DNA of 64,000 nucleotides from CALMEC01 sp963777565 (GCA_963777565.1 CAVZQZ010000011.1:57834-121833), one strand, 5' to 3'. Positions 1-9,162 are shown, counted from the first letter of the stretch. Notes: generated from the letters alone by a model not told the origin. Numbers and translations are program-made.

Positions 1-76
1 ACCGGTAACGCACGTTCGAGTCGTGCTGCTTCTCCGCACGACGGATGCGCTTCTTCTGCTGCTTGATGTTCGCCAA
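1..76 (-). CDS. rpsT: 30S ribosomal protein S20, N-terminal part
   Basis: Only the first 25 codons are inside the window; the gene continues past base 1. The translated start (M-A-N-I-K-Q-Q-K-K-R-I-R-R-A-E-K) is the typical N-terminus of S20, a small basic protein that binds 16S rRNA in the small subunit. The start codon is TTG. A clear AGGAGG ribosome-binding site sits 9 nt upstream on the minus strand, which decides the start. The gene is divergent from murJ with almost no space between them, so the two promoters must overlap the neighbouring coding sequences. Confidence 0.93.
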   Translation of the reverse strand, partial: MANIKQQKKRIRRAEKQHDSNVRYR

Positions 77-93
77 GCGGGACGTCCTCCTAG

Positions 94-1731
94 GTGGGCC
101 GAGCGGCCGCGTATCTTACACATCATGCAAAGGGGCCCGCTCTGGCGGAGATAGTCCCCACCGGGGACGAGGCGCCTTCGCCCGCCAGGAGTTTGGGACG
201 GTCCACCGCAATCTTCGCGATGTGGACCGCCGTCAGCCGCGTCGCGGGGCTCGTCCGCGAGATCGCGGCCGCTGCCCTGTTCGGCATCAAGGGGCCGATC
301 AACGCATTCGTCATCGCGTTCCAGATCCCGAACCTCTTGCGAAGCCTCGTCGCAGACGCCGCGCTCTCGGCGGCCTTCGTGCCGGTGTTCACCGAGCTGC
401 AGGAGCAGGGACGCCACCGCGAGGCGAAGCGGCTCGCGGGGGCGCTGACCGGGCTGATTACGATGGTTCTCGGCGGGCTGTCGCTGATCGCGATCATCAC
501 CGCGCCATGGGTCATGCCCCTTTTCGGATGGAGCCTCGGTCCGCAACAGACCGACGACCTCATCGGCCTGTCGCAGGTGATGTTCCCGATCGTAATGCTC
601 CTCGGCCTGACCGGCTTGGTGATGGGGATCCTCCAGTCCTACGGGGAGTTCGATTCCTCGGCGATCGCGCCGGTCCTTTGGAACGTGACGATCCTCGTCT
701 TCCTCATCGGCGTCACGCCGTTTCTCGACGCGGACAAGCGGATCTACGCGTATGCGGTCGGAATCCTCGTCGGCACGGTGATCCAGCTCCTCTATCTCCT
801 CCCGGGGCTCCGCGGCAAGGGGCCGTTCCCGCTCTCGCTCGGGTTCGCCAACCCCTATGTGCGCCGGGTGCTCGCTCTGATGCTCCCGGTGACGATCGCC
901 CTCGGGCTCATCAACGTCAACGCCACCGTCGACACCCTGATCGCGCAGCTCGTCAGCGAGGAGTCCGTGCGGGCGATCGACGCGGCCTTCCGCCTCTACA
1001 TCCTCCCGCAGGGCATCTTCAGCGTGGCGGTCTCGACCGTGATGTTCCCGACGATCTCGCGCCTCGTGGCCCGCGGTGACCTGCCCGGGGTCTCGCGCAC
1101 CGTCACCAGCGGGATCCGTCAGATCTTCTTCACCCTCGTGCCGTCGACGTTGTTCCTGCTGGTGCTCGCCGAGCCGATCATTCGGCTGGTATTCCAACGC
1201 GGCGAGTTCGGCCCCGGCGCGACCGCGTTGACGAGCGAAGCCTTGTTCTTCTTCACGTTCGGCCTGATGTTCAACGGGGGGAGCCTGCTCCTCGCGCGAT
1301 CGTTCTTCAGCCTGAAGATGCCCTGGGTGCCGACGAAGATCGCGTTCGGGGCGATGGTCCTGAACGCGGTGCTCGACCTCGCCCTGTATCGGCCCCTGGG
1401 AACGGGCGGCATCCCGCTCTCGACGTCGATCACGAGCCTCTTCACCTTCCTGTCGCTCGCGTGGCTCCTCGGGAAGGAGATCGGAGGGCTGGATGTCCGC
1501 GCCATCGTCGACGGTTTCGTCAAGACCCTCCTGGCGTCCGCGCTGCTCGCCGCCTGGGCGTGGGGAATCTGGCACGCGCTCGACTCCGCGCTCGGCGACT
1601 CGCTCGTCGCGCAGATCCTCAGCGTCGGGCTCGCCGGCGTCGGCGGGATCTTCGCCTACCTCGCGGCCTGCTACGGGCTTCGGGTGCCGGAAACCAGGAT
1701 GCTGGGCCAACTTCTTCGGCCGCTACGATAG
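94..1731 (+). CDS. murJ: lipid II flippase MurJ
   Basis: This is an integral membrane protein of the MurJ/MviN (MOP) family, which flips lipid II across the cytoplasmic membrane during peptidoglycan synthesis. Family signs are the SRVAGLVREIAAAALFG start of the first helix, the PNLLRSLVADAALSAAFVPVF stretch with its conserved arginine, and about 14 hydrophobic segments over roughly 545 residues, the usual length. The exact start is uncertain. GTG at 94 gives an N-terminal extension of about 35 residues before the first helix, and no good ribosome-binding site is visible. The stop lies 7 nt before lepA, and the gene heads an operon with lepA, hemW and hrcA. Confidence 0.9.
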   Translation: MGRAAAYLTHHAKGPALAEIVPTGDEAPSPARSLGRSTAIFAMWTAVSRVAGLVREIAAAALFGIKGPINAFVIAFQIPNLLRSLVADAALSAAFVPVFTELQEQGRHREAKRLAGALTGLITMVLGGLSLIAIITAPWVMPLFGWSLGPQQTDDLIGLSQVMFPIVMLLGLTGLVMGILQSYGEFDSSAIAPVLWNVTILVFLIGVTPFLDADKRIYAYAVGILVGTVIQLLYLLPGLRGKGPFPLSLGFANPYVRRVLALMLPVTIALGLINVNATVDTLIAQLVSEESVRAIDAAFRLYILPQGIFSVAVSTVMFPTISRLVARGDLPGVSRTVTSGIRQIFFTLVPSTLFLLVLAEPIIRLVFQRGEFGPGATALTSEALFFFTFGLMFNGGSLLLARSFFSLKMPWVPTKIAFGAMVLNAVLDLALYRPLGTGGIPLSTSITSLFTFLSLAWLLGKEIGGLDVRAIVDGFVKTLLASALLAAWAWGIWHALDSALGDSLVAQILSVGLAGVGGIFAYLAACYGLRVPETRMLGQLLRPLR

Positions 1732-1738
1732 GTCGGCT

Positions 1739-3556
1739 TTGGACCAGTCCCACATCCGCAACTTCTGCATCATCGCCCACATCGACCATGGCAAGTCGAC
1801 GCTGGCCGACCGCATCCTCCAGATCACGAACTCCATCAGCGACCGGGAGATGCGCTCGCAAGTACTCGACTCGATGGACCTGGAGCGCGAGCGCGGGATC
1901 ACGATCAAGGCCCAGGCGGTGCGCGTGTTCTACACGGCCTCGGACGACGAGACCTATCAGCTGAACCTGATCGACACCCCAGGGCACGTGGACTTCTCGT
2001 ACGAGGTGTCGCGGAGCCTCGCGGCCTGCGAGGGCGCGATCCTCGTCGTCGACGCCAGCCAGGGCATCGAGGCGCAGACTCTGGCCAACACCTACCTGGC
2101 CATCGAGGCGGACCTCGAGATCATCCCGGTGCTCAACAAGATCGACCTGCCCGCCGCCGATCCCGACCTGCACGCGCGCGCGGTCGCCGACCTCATCGGC
2201 GACCGGCCCGAGAACGTGCTGCGGATCTCGGCGAAGACGGGCCAGGGCATCGAGGACGTGCTCGAGGCGGTCGTCGCCTCCGTGCCGCCCCCGCGTGGCA
2301 ACCCCGACGCCCCGCCGCGGGCGCTGATGTTCGACTCGGTATACGACCAGTACCGGGGCGTCGTCACGTTCGTACGAGTGGTCGACGGCGTGTTCCGCAA
2401 GGGCGACAAGCTCCTCGCGATGCAGACCGGGCTCACCGCCGAGGCGGAGGAGATCGGGGTCATGACCCCGTCCATGGTGCCCACCGGGCGGCTCGGCGCC
2501 GGCGAGTCCGGCTACCTCATCACCGGCGTCAAGCAGCTCGGCGACCTGCGGGTCGGCGACACGCTCACGGTCGCGGGCAACCGCGCCGCCGAGGCGCTGC
2601 CCGGCTACCGCGAAGTCAAGCCGATGGTGTTCTGCGGCCTGTTCCCGATCGACGCCGACGAGTATCCGGACCTGCGCGAGGCGCTGGAGAAGCTCTCGCT
2701 CAACGACGCCTCGCTGCAGTGGGAGCCCGAGACGTCGCAGGCCCTCGGGTTCGGGTTCCGCTGTGGGTTCCTGGGGCTCCTGCACATGGACATCGTGCGC
2801 GAGCGGCTGGAGCGCGAGTACGACCTGGAGCTCCTCGCGACGACGCCGAACGTCGCATACCGCGTGATCTCGGTCACCGGGGAGGAGATCGACGTCAAGA
2901 GCCCGGCCGAGCTCCCGAACCCCAGCAGCATCGAGGCGATCTACGAGCCGTACGTGCGGTGCTCGGTGCTGGTGCCCCCCGAGTTCGTCGGGGCGATCAT
3001 GGAGCTCTGCCAGGAGCGCCGCGGCGCCTTCGTGACGATGGAGCCCATCGAGAACCGCCAGCAAATCGTGTACGACCTGCCGCTCGCCGAGATCGTCATG
3101 GACTTCTACGACCAGCTGAAGAGTCGCACCAAGGGCTACGCCTCGCTCGACTACGACATCATCGGCGACCGCGAGAGCCCGCTCGTCAAGCTCGACATCC
3201 TACTCGCGGGCGACCCGGTGGATGCCCTGTCGATGATCGTCCACCGCGACCTGGCGTTCCAGCGCGGCAAGGGCGTGGTCGAGCGGCTTCAGAAGACCAT
3301 CCCGCGGCAGCTGTTCGAGGTGCCGATCCAGGCGGCGATCGGCAGCAAGGTCATCGCGCGCGAGACGGTCAAGGCCCGCCGCAAGGACGTGCTCGCGAAA
3401 TGCTACGGCGGCGACATCAGCCGCAAGCGCAAGCTCCTCGAGCGTCAGAAGGAGGGCAAGAAGCGCATGAAGCAGGTGGGGCGGGTCGAGGTGCCGCAGG
3501 AGGCGTTCCTGTCGGTGCTGTCGATCGGAGAGGACGCGAGTTCGGCGAAGAAGTGA
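1739..3556 (+). CDS. lepA: elongation factor 4 (LepA)
   Basis: LepA is a ribosome-bound translational GTPase that back-translocates or remodels stalled ribosomes. The 605-residue product has the P-loop AHIDHGKST, the switch II motif DTPGHVDF, the NKID base-recognition motif and the LepA-specific C-terminal domain with the KQK/GKKRMK basic stretch. I chose TTG at 1739 because homology begins at LDQSHIRNFCIIAHID; the upstream open frame is just murJ read in another phase. The ribosome-binding site is weak. Its TGA shares one base with the hemW ATG, so the two are translationally coupled. Confidence 0.95.
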   Translation: MDQSHIRNFCIIAHIDHGKSTLADRILQITNSISDREMRSQVLDSMDLERERGITIKAQAVRVFYTASDDETYQLNLIDTPGHVDFSYEVSRSLAACEGAILVVDASQGIEAQTLANTYLAIEADLEIIPVLNKIDLPAADPDLHARAVADLIGDRPENVLRISAKTGQGIEDVLEAVVASVPPPRGNPDAPPRALMFDSVYDQYRGVVTFVRVVDGVFRKGDKLLAMQTGLTAEAEEIGVMTPSMVPTGRLGAGESGYLITGVKQLGDLRVGDTLTVAGNRAAEALPGYREVKPMVFCGLFPIDADEYPDLREALEKLSLNDASLQWEPETSQALGFGFRCGFLGLLHMDIVRERLEREYDLELLATTPNVAYRVISVTGEEIDVKSPAELPNPSSIEAIYEPYVRCSVLVPPEFVGAIMELCQERRGAFVTMEPIENRQQIVYDLPLAEIVMDFYDQLKSRTKGYASLDYDIIGDRESPLVKLDILLAGDPVDALSMIVHRDLAFQRGKGVVERLQKTIPRQLFEVPIQAAIGSKVIARETVKARRKDVLAKCYGGDISRKRKLLERQKEGKKRMKQVGRVEVPQEAFLSVLSIGEDASSAKK

Positions 3557-4653
3557 TGGACGTCCGCCACCTCTACGTGCACCTGCCGTTCTGCGCGAGC
3601 CGCTGCGGGTACTGCGCGTTCGTGGTCGAGACCGGCGCGCTCGACCGCCGCGACGCCTACCTCGACGCGCTGCTGGCCGAGCTCGACGCCGAGTCGGCGC
3701 GCCTCGGCGAGCTCGAGACGGTCTACCTGGGCGGCGGCACGCCGAGCCTGATGCGGCCGCGCCGGATCGCACGCCTCATGGACGCCATCCGCCCACACCT
3801 GGCGCCGGGTGCGGAGGTGTCGATGGAGGCGAACCCCGAGACCGTCGACTGCGCGGCCCTGGAGGCCTACCTCGACGCGGGCGTCACGCGGCTCTCGCTC
3901 GGGGCGCAGTCGTTCCAGCCGCACCTCCTGGGGGCGCTCGACCGCCGCGCGACCGCGCATCAGGTGCGGGCGGCGTTCCACTGCGCCCGTGCGGCGGGGT
4001 TCGCCAATCTGAGCGTGGATCTCATGTTCGCGGTGCCGGGCCAGACCGCGGACGACCTCGCCGAGGACCTCGCCACCGTCCTCGACCTGGGCCCCGACCA
4101 CATCTCCTGGTACGAGCTCGAAATGAAGCCTGGGAGCGCGCTCGCCCGCGCCGGCGCCACGGTCGACGAGGACTTCGCCGAGGACGCCTACCGCGAGGTG
4201 GTCGATCGCCTCGAGTCCACCGGCTACGGCTGGTACGAGACGGCGAACTTCGCGCGACCCGGCCAGGAATGCCGGCACAGCCTCGCCTACTGGAACGCGG
4301 CGGACTACCTCGGCATCGGGATCGGCGCGGTGTCCACCGTCGCCGGCCGGCGGTGGCGCGTGGCCCCCAACCTCGCCGGCTACCTGGACGCCGCCGCGAC
4401 CGGGTCGATCCCGCGACGCACCCACGAGCCCCTCGACGACGACACCCGCCGCCGCGAGCGCTGGATGCTCGGGCTCCGCCTCGCCCGCCCGCTCGCCCTG
4501 GCGTGGTCCGGGCCGCCCGACCATCCCGACGCGTTCGAGCGCCTCGCCGAGGCCGGCCTCCTGAGCTACGACGGCGAGCGGGTGGAGCTCTCACGCGAGG
4601 GCCGGTTCCTCCAGAACAGCGTGCTTGGCGAGCTGATGGAATACGGTTCGTGA
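3556..4653 (+). CDS. hemW: radical SAM heme chaperone HemW-like protein
   Basis: This is a 365-residue member of the HemW (formerly HemN-like) radical SAM family, thought to deliver heme in the cytoplasm rather than oxidise coproporphyrinogen. The cluster motif is C-x3-C-x2-C (CASRCGYC, about residue 16), followed by the VYLGGGTPS glycine-rich strand and the NPE motif of the SAM site. The position directly after lepA is the common actinobacterial and firmicute order and supports hemW over hemN. ATG at 3556 overlaps the lepA stop by one base. The last bases form a GTGA overlap with hrcA. Confidence 0.9.
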   Translation: MDVRHLYVHLPFCASRCGYCAFVVETGALDRRDAYLDALLAELDAESARLGELETVYLGGGTPSLMRPRRIARLMDAIRPHLAPGAEVSMEANPETVDCAALEAYLDAGVTRLSLGAQSFQPHLLGALDRRATAHQVRAAFHCARAAGFANLSVDLMFAVPGQTADDLAEDLATVLDLGPDHISWYELEMKPGSALARAGATVDEDFAEDAYREVVDRLESTGYGWYETANFARPGQECRHSLAYWNAADYLGIGIGAVSTVAGRRWRVAPNLAGYLDAAATGSIPRRTHEPLDDDTRRRERWMLGLRLARPLALAWSGPPDHPDAFERLAEAGLLSYDGERVELSREGRFLQNSVLGELMEYGS

Positions 4654-5693
4654 CCGACGAGCGGCTCACAGCGCGGCAGGAGGCGATCCTGCGGGTAGTC
4701 GTGGAGCGACACGTCGACACGCGCAGCCCGGTCGGGAGCAAGGACATCGCCGGGCGGGAGGGGCTCGACTTCGCCTCGTCAACCGTGCGCTCCGAGCTCG
4801 CGCGGCTGGAGCAGCTCGGCCTGCTGAACCACCCGCACACCTCCGCGGGCCGGGTGCCCACCGACGCCGGGTATCGCTACTACGTCGACCATCTGGTCAA
4901 GCGCGACCACATGCCGGTGCCGCGCGCCATCGCCAGTGCCCTCGAGGTGGGGGAGGTGCGCCGGGAGGTCGATGCGGCGATGCGGCGCCTCGCGGACGCG
5001 ATGTCGCAGATCACCAACATGCTCGGGGTGGTCACGGGCCCGCCGGCGCAATCCGCCACCGTGCGGCGCGTCGAGGTGCTGGTGCTGCAGCCGCAGCTCG
5101 TGATGGTCGTGATCATCACGTCAACGGGGGCCGTCACCAAGCGCATGTTCGCATTCGACACGCCGGTCGACCCGCGGCTTGCCGACTGGGCGTCGGACTT
5201 CCTCAACGAGCGCACCGTCGGATTGCCGGTCGGCGCGCGAACGACGTCGAGTCGCCTCGTCGACCCGTCGCTCGGGCCGAGGGAGCAGTCGTTCATCGAG
5301 ACCCTCGCCTCCGCGCTCACGGAGCTCGACGACGAGGAGGCGCAGGGCTCGCTGATCATCGGCGGACAGGCGCGCTTCCTCGAGGAGAACCGCCGGCAGG
5401 ACCTCATCGAGATCGGGGCGCTCATGCGGGCCATCGAAGAGCGATTCGCGCTCCTGCAGATGCTGCGGGGCGCCCTGTCCGGCAACGACGTCTACCTGCG
5501 GATCGGGGCCGAGCTGGCCGACCCGTCGCTCCGGGGCGTCTCGATCGTCGCCGCGAACTACGGCGTCGCGAGGCGTAACCTGGGGACCGTGTCGATCATC
5601 GGTCCCACCCGCATGGACTACCGGCTGGCGATCGCGACCGTCCGCGAGGCCGCGCACGCCCTGTCGGCCTTCGTCGACGAGGTGTACGAATAG
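4650..5693 (+). CDS. hrcA: heat-inducible transcription repressor HrcA
   Basis: HrcA represses chaperone operons by binding CIRCE elements. The 347-residue product has the N-terminal winged helix (LTARQEAILRVVVERHVDTRSPVGSK, with SSTVRSELARLEQLGLL and the HTSAGRVPTDAGYRYYVD wing) and the C-terminal GAF-like domain ending YRLAIATVREAAHALSAFVDEVY. GTG at 4650 overlaps the hemW stop by 4 nt. I saw no CIRCE inverted repeat near this operon, so its targets probably lie elsewhere; dnaJ is about 8 kb away in a separate operon, not directly downstream as is often the case. Confidence 0.93.
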   Translation: MTDERLTARQEAILRVVVERHVDTRSPVGSKDIAGREGLDFASSTVRSELARLEQLGLLNHPHTSAGRVPTDAGYRYYVDHLVKRDHMPVPRAIASALEVGEVRREVDAAMRRLADAMSQITNMLGVVTGPPAQSATVRRVEVLVLQPQLVMVVIITSTGAVTKRMFAFDTPVDPRLADWASDFLNERTVGLPVGARTTSSRLVDPSLGPREQSFIETLASALTELDDEEAQGSLIIGGQARFLEENRRQDLIEIGALMRAIEERFALLQMLRGALSGNDVYLRIGAELADPSLRGVSIVAANYGVARRNLGTVSIIGPTRMDYRLAIATVREAAHALSAFVDEVYE

Positions 5694-5716
5694 ACGACCG
5701 CTTCGAGATCCTCGAG

Positions 5717-6358
5717 GTGTGGCGGCGGCCCCTGCGCGATGACCCGGCCGCATCCGTGCGCGTGCTCGCGAAGACCGAGGCCGGCGCGATCGGCCCAGAG
5801 GAATACGCCGTCGGCATCACGACCAAGCAGGAGTCCCAGCTCTACCCGCAGGCGGACGAGGGCGGGCTCTTCACCGGCCTGTCGTTCGCCGAAGCCCACT
5901 GGGTGGCGGCCGTGCTGGCGAGCGCGGCGACGCGCGCCGACGACGCCGAGGCGCTCCTGTTCGAGCTGCGCGTCCCCGTCGACCTGTCCTGGCGCGACAT
6001 CGAGCTCGCCGCGGAGGTCATCGAGCCCGGCGGGATCCGCAGCGGGCCGCTCGTCCCGTGGGAGGCGGAGGAGGCCCCGTCCCACAGCCGGTACGCGATC
6101 GCGACGTACACCCTCGACTGCGGCCACCAGGCGGTGGAGCTCCTGCGGCAGGATCTCGAGTCCGCGCCCTTCTGGGTCGAGGAGGGAGCCGTCGACCACC
6201 TCGCCGCCCGCGATGCGCGCAGCCTGAGCCGGCTGCTGCTCGGGGCGACGAACCTCGACGAGGCGTACGGGCTGATCCAGTCGGCGCAGGACAACCTCGC
6301 CACCCATCCCGACGAGGATGGCGACGAGGACGACGACCGGGACGACGACCGGGACTGA
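5717..6358 (+). CDS. hypothetical protein with acidic tail
   Basis: I do not recognise this 213-residue soluble protein. It is rich in Ala, Glu and Leu, appears mostly helical, and ends in a strongly acidic run of Asp/Glu/Arg (last 20 residues). It follows hrcA by 23 nt on the same strand, so it is probably the last gene of that operon. The start is doubtful: coding-like sequence continues upstream in frame (DDRFEILEV) right up to the hrcA stop, but contains no ATG, GTG or TTG before GTG 5717. An ATA codon at 5690 would be the only nearby upstream candidate. Confidence 0.6.
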   Translation: MWRRPLRDDPAASVRVLAKTEAGAIGPEEYAVGITTKQESQLYPQADEGGLFTGLSFAEAHWVAAVLASAATRADDAEALLFELRVPVDLSWRDIELAAEVIEPGGIRSGPLVPWEAEEAPSHSRYAIATYTLDCGHQAVELLRQDLESAPFWVEEGAVDHLAARDARSLSRLLLGATNLDEAYGLIQSAQDNLATHPDEDGDEDDDRDDDRD

Positions 6359-6438
6359 GCCCGTGCCGCCCCTCCCGGGGGCTGCGGTCGACATCGGTGG
6401 GACCGGCCTGAGGCCTCCAACGGAGGCAGGCGCGTGCG

Positions 6439-6539
6439 AACCAGCCGGCTTGCTTCGGGAGGGACCTTTTCTATTGGCTTGCTTGACAAGTGGTGTAGCC
6501 TGCCCGAAACACAAGAATCCCAATGTCCAAAGGCTGGTT
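6439..6539 (+). promoter_or_regulatory. structured leader and probable promoter upstream of sbp
   Basis: An 8-bp inverted repeat, AACCAGCC (6439-6446) and GGCTGGTT (6532-6539), brackets the region just before the sbp start; its right arm ends 3 nt before the ATG. Between the arms are TTGGCT and TAGCCT hexamers about 16 nt apart, a plausible promoter, and an unpaired-looking TTGACA. If transcription begins upstream of the left arm, pairing could cover the translation start. A small GCCTCC/GGAGGC hairpin lies just before (6413-6427). No known riboswitch consensus was recognised. The functional reading is inference. Confidence 0.35.
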
Positions 6540-6542
6540 TTG

Positions 6543-7556
6543 ATGAAGAAGCTTCTCCTCGCACTCGTCCTCGCCCTCGTCGCCGTCGCCGCCCTCGCTG
6601 TGGCGGGCTGTGGCGGGGCGTCCGACGAGACGGCTGGTGCGGCGACCGGCGCGTCAAACGATGCGTCGGGCGGCACGATCTCGCTCGTGGCGTACTCGAC
6701 GCCGCAGGTGGTCTACGACGAGATCATCCCCGACTTCAACGCGACGGACGCCGGGAAGAACGTCGCGATCAAGACGTCGTTCGGGGCCTCGGGCGAGCAG
6801 AGCCGGGCGGTGGAGGCCGGCCTGCCCGCCGACGTCGTGACGTTCTCGATCGAGCCCGACGTCACCCGCCTCGTGAAGGCCGGCCTCGTCGCCGACGACT
6901 GGAACGCGACGCCGACCAAGGGGCTCGTGACCACCTCGCTCGTCTCGTTCATCGTCCGCGAGGGCAATCCAAAGGGCATCAAGACCTGGGACGACCTGCT
7001 GAAGCCCGGCATCGAGGTCGTGACGCCGAACCCGTTCACCTCGGGCGCCGCGAAGTGGAACCTGCTCGGCGCCTATGCGCACGGAGGGCTTCCCTACGTC
7101 GAGAAGCTCCTCAAGGAGCATGTGAAGGTGCAGCCGAAGTCCGGCCGCGAGGCGCTCCAGACGTTCACGGGCGGCAAGGGCGACGTGCTGCTTTCGTACG
7201 AATACGAGGCCACCACCGCCCAGAAGAAGGGCGAGAAGGTGGAGTACGTCATCCCCGACGACACGGTCAAGATCGACATCGACATCGCCAAGACCGTGAG
7301 CGCGCCGGCCGTCGCCCAGTCGTTCATCGACTATGTCCTGAGCGAGCCCGCGCAGCAGCGGTTCGCCGACTGGGGATACCGGCCGGTCAACGAGGCCGTG
7401 CTGGCCGCCAACCAGTCGAAGTTCCCGACCCCCGCGACGCTCAAGACCATCGACGACCTGGGAGGCTGGTCGAAGGTCAACGACGAACTCTTCGATCCTG
7501 AGAACGGCTCGATCGCGAAGATCGAGGACGAGGCAGGGGTGTCGACCGCCAAGTGA
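6543..7556 (+). CDS. sbp: sulfate/thiosulfate-binding lipoprotein
   Basis: This is the extracytoplasmic substrate-binding protein of the sulfate ABC transporter. The 337-residue product starts with a lipoprotein signal peptide (MKKLLLALVLALVAVAALAVAGC, lipobox VAGC at about residue 20-23) and then shows the Sbp/CysP fold: ISLVAYSTPQ, the KTSFGASGEQSRAV ligand loop, and NPFTSGAAKWNLLGAY. ATG 6543 is chosen for the lysine-rich signal start, with an AAGG 9 nt upstream. It heads a four-gene operon with the two permeases and the ATPase, each overlapping the next by 1-4 nt. Confidence 0.93.
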   Translation: MKKLLLALVLALVAVAALAVAGCGGASDETAGAATGASNDASGGTISLVAYSTPQVVYDEIIPDFNATDAGKNVAIKTSFGASGEQSRAVEAGLPADVVTFSIEPDVTRLVKAGLVADDWNATPTKGLVTTSLVSFIVREGNPKGIKTWDDLLKPGIEVVTPNPFTSGAAKWNLLGAYAHGGLPYVEKLLKEHVKVQPKSGREALQTFTGGKGDVLLSYEYEATTAQKKGEKVEYVIPDDTVKIDIDIAKTVSAPAVAQSFIDYVLSEPAQQRFADWGYRPVNEAVLAANQSKFPTPATLKTIDDLGGWSKVNDELFDPENGSIAKIEDEAGVSTAK

Positions 7557-8368
7557 GCACGGCTCAGCCGACCGTCGCCCGTCCGCGCCACCGGATCCGA
7601 TCCGGCGGCGCGGACGCGCTGAGTTTCGGCATCGTGACGCTTTGGCTGAGTGTCATCGTGCTGCTGCCGCTCGCCGCCGTCGTGAGCCGCGCGTTCGACG
7701 ACGGCTTCCGCGCGTTCCTGGATTCGGCGTTCAGCCCTCAGGGCACCGCCGCGCTCTGGTTCACGCTGTGGGTCTCGCTGCTCGTCACGGCGATCAACGC
7801 GGTGTTCGGCACGCTCACGGCCTGGGTGCTCGTTCGCGACGAGTTCCCGGGTAAGCGGGCGCTGAACGCGCTGATCGACCTGCCGTTCGCCCTGCCGACG
7901 ATCGTGGCCGGCATCACCCTGCTCGCACTCTACGGCAACGCGATCGCGTACACGAAGTGGGCGGTGCTGCTGGCGCTCATGTTCGTGACGCTGCCCTTCT
8001 GCGTGCGATCCGTACAGCCGGTGCTGCTCGAGCTCGACAAGGAGATGGAGGAGGCGGCGGCCTCGCTGGGGGCGTCTCCGCTCGTCACGTTCCGGCGGAT
8101 CATCCTGCCGAACCTCCTGCCGTCGATCATCTCCGGCTGCGCCCTGGCCTTCGCGCGAGCGGTCGGGGAGTTCGGGTCGATCGTGCTGATCTCCGGGAAC
8201 ATCCCGTTCGACACCCAGGTGTCGTCGGTGTTCGCCTTCAAGCAGCTCGAATCCGACAACGTCCGGGGGGCCGCCGCAGTGTCGGTGGTGCTGCTGGTGG
8301 TGGCGCTGGTGGTCCTGTTCGCGATGCGGTTCGTCGAGCGGTGGAACCCGGGAACGCGGGGCGAGTGA
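7553..8368 (+). CDS. cysT: sulfate ABC transporter permease CysT
   Basis: This inner-membrane permease subunit of the sulfate/thiosulfate transporter has 271 residues and about six transmembrane helices. The EAAASLGASPLVTFRRIILPNLLP stretch is the EAA loop that contacts the ATPase CysA. The DLPFALPTIVAGITLLALYG segment is characteristic of CysT/CysU. GTG 7553 overlaps the sbp stop by 4 nt (GTGA), and its TGA shares a base with the cysW ATG, so expression is tightly coupled with its partners. Confidence 0.93.
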   Translation: MSTAQPTVARPRHRIRSGGADALSFGIVTLWLSVIVLLPLAAVVSRAFDDGFRAFLDSAFSPQGTAALWFTLWVSLLVTAINAVFGTLTAWVLVRDEFPGKRALNALIDLPFALPTIVAGITLLALYGNAIAYTKWAVLLALMFVTLPFCVRSVQPVLLELDKEMEEAAASLGASPLVTFRRIILPNLLPSIISGCALAFARAVGEFGSIVLISGNIPFDTQVSSVFAFKQLESDNVRGAAAVSVVLLVVALVVLFAMRFVERWNPGTRGE

Positions 8369-9162
8369 TGGCCGGACGCTGGACGCTGCGGGCGGTCGTG
8401 CTCGCATATCTCGGGGCCATCCTGCTCCTGCCCGTCGGAGTCGTGCTGTACAAGACGTTCGAGCCGGGGATCGGCGAGGTCTGGGACAGCATCACCACCC
8501 CCGCCGCCATTCACGCCTTTTGGCTCACCGTGACGGTCACGGCCATCGCCGTGCCGCTGAACGCCGCGTTTGGGGTGCTCGCCGCGCTCGTGCTCGTTCG
8601 CGGGAAGATCCGCGGCCGGCGGGTGCTCGAGGCGTTCATCGACCTGCCGTTCGCGGTGTCGCCCGTCGTCGTCGGGCTCGCCCTCGTGCTCCTGTACGGG
8701 CGAACCGGGTGGCTCGGCGACGAGCTGGCGTCGACTGGTATCAAGATCATCTTCTCGACGCCTGGCATCGTCCTCGCGACGATCTTCGTCACCCTGCCGT
8801 TCGTCGTCAGGGAGGTCGAGCCCGTCCTGCGCGAGGTCGGGAACGACCAGGAGCAGGCGGCGTCCACGCTCGGCGCGTCCGGCTGGCAGACGTTCTGGCG
8901 AATCACGCTCCCGTCGATCCGCTGGGGCCTGGCGTACGGAGTGGTCCTGTCCACCGCCCGGGCGATCGGGGAATTCGGGGCGGTCAGCGTCGTCTCGGGC
9001 AAGATCTCGGGTGAGACGGAGACGCTGACCCTGCTCGTTGAGAAGCGCTACACCAACTTCGACCTCGCGGGCGCGTACGCTGCGTCCGCGCTCCTGGCGG
9101 TGATCGCCCTCGCGACGCTGCTCGCCATGACCATCGTCCACCGAAGGAAAGCCGAAGAGTGA
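8368..9162 (+). CDS. cysW: sulfate ABC transporter permease CysW
   Basis: This second permease of the heterodimeric sulfate channel has 264 residues and six predicted helices. The EAA loop reads EQAASTLGASGWQTFWRITLPSI, and the ending has the FGAVSVVSGKISGETETLTLLVEKRY motif typical of CysW. ATG 8368 shares one base with the cysT stop. It overlaps cysA by 4 nt. Sequence similarity to cysT in the DLPFA...SPVVVGLALVLLYG region indicates the usual paralogous pair. Confidence 0.93.
   Translation: MAGRWTLRAVVLAYLGAILLLPVGVVLYKTFEPGIGEVWDSITTPAAIHAFWLTVTVTAIAVPLNAAFGVLAALVLVRGKIRGRRVLEAFIDLPFAVSPVVVGLALVLLYGRTGWLGDELASTGIKIIFSTPGIVLATIFVTLPFVVREVEPVLREVGNDQEQAASTLGASGWQTFWRITLPSIRWGLAYGVVLSTARAIGEFGAVSVVSGKISGETETLTLLVEKRYTNFDLAGAYAASALLAVIALATLLAMTIVHRRKAEE

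Noticed and set aside
650..670. GAGTTCGATTCCTC, resembling a tRNA T-loop
   Set aside because: Lies within murJ in a well-supported coding frame with no surrounding tRNA structure.
1619..3064. Long minus-strand frame of 481 codons opposite lepA (and similar long frames opposite murJ, prmA, mtaB and dnaE2)
   Set aside because: Shadow frames caused by high third-position GC; they are Arg/Gly/His-rich with no domains and lie opposite clear genes.
4269..6360. CIRCE element expected near hrcA
   Set aside because: No TTAGCACTC/GAGTGCTAA-type inverted repeat was found around hrcA or dnaJ.
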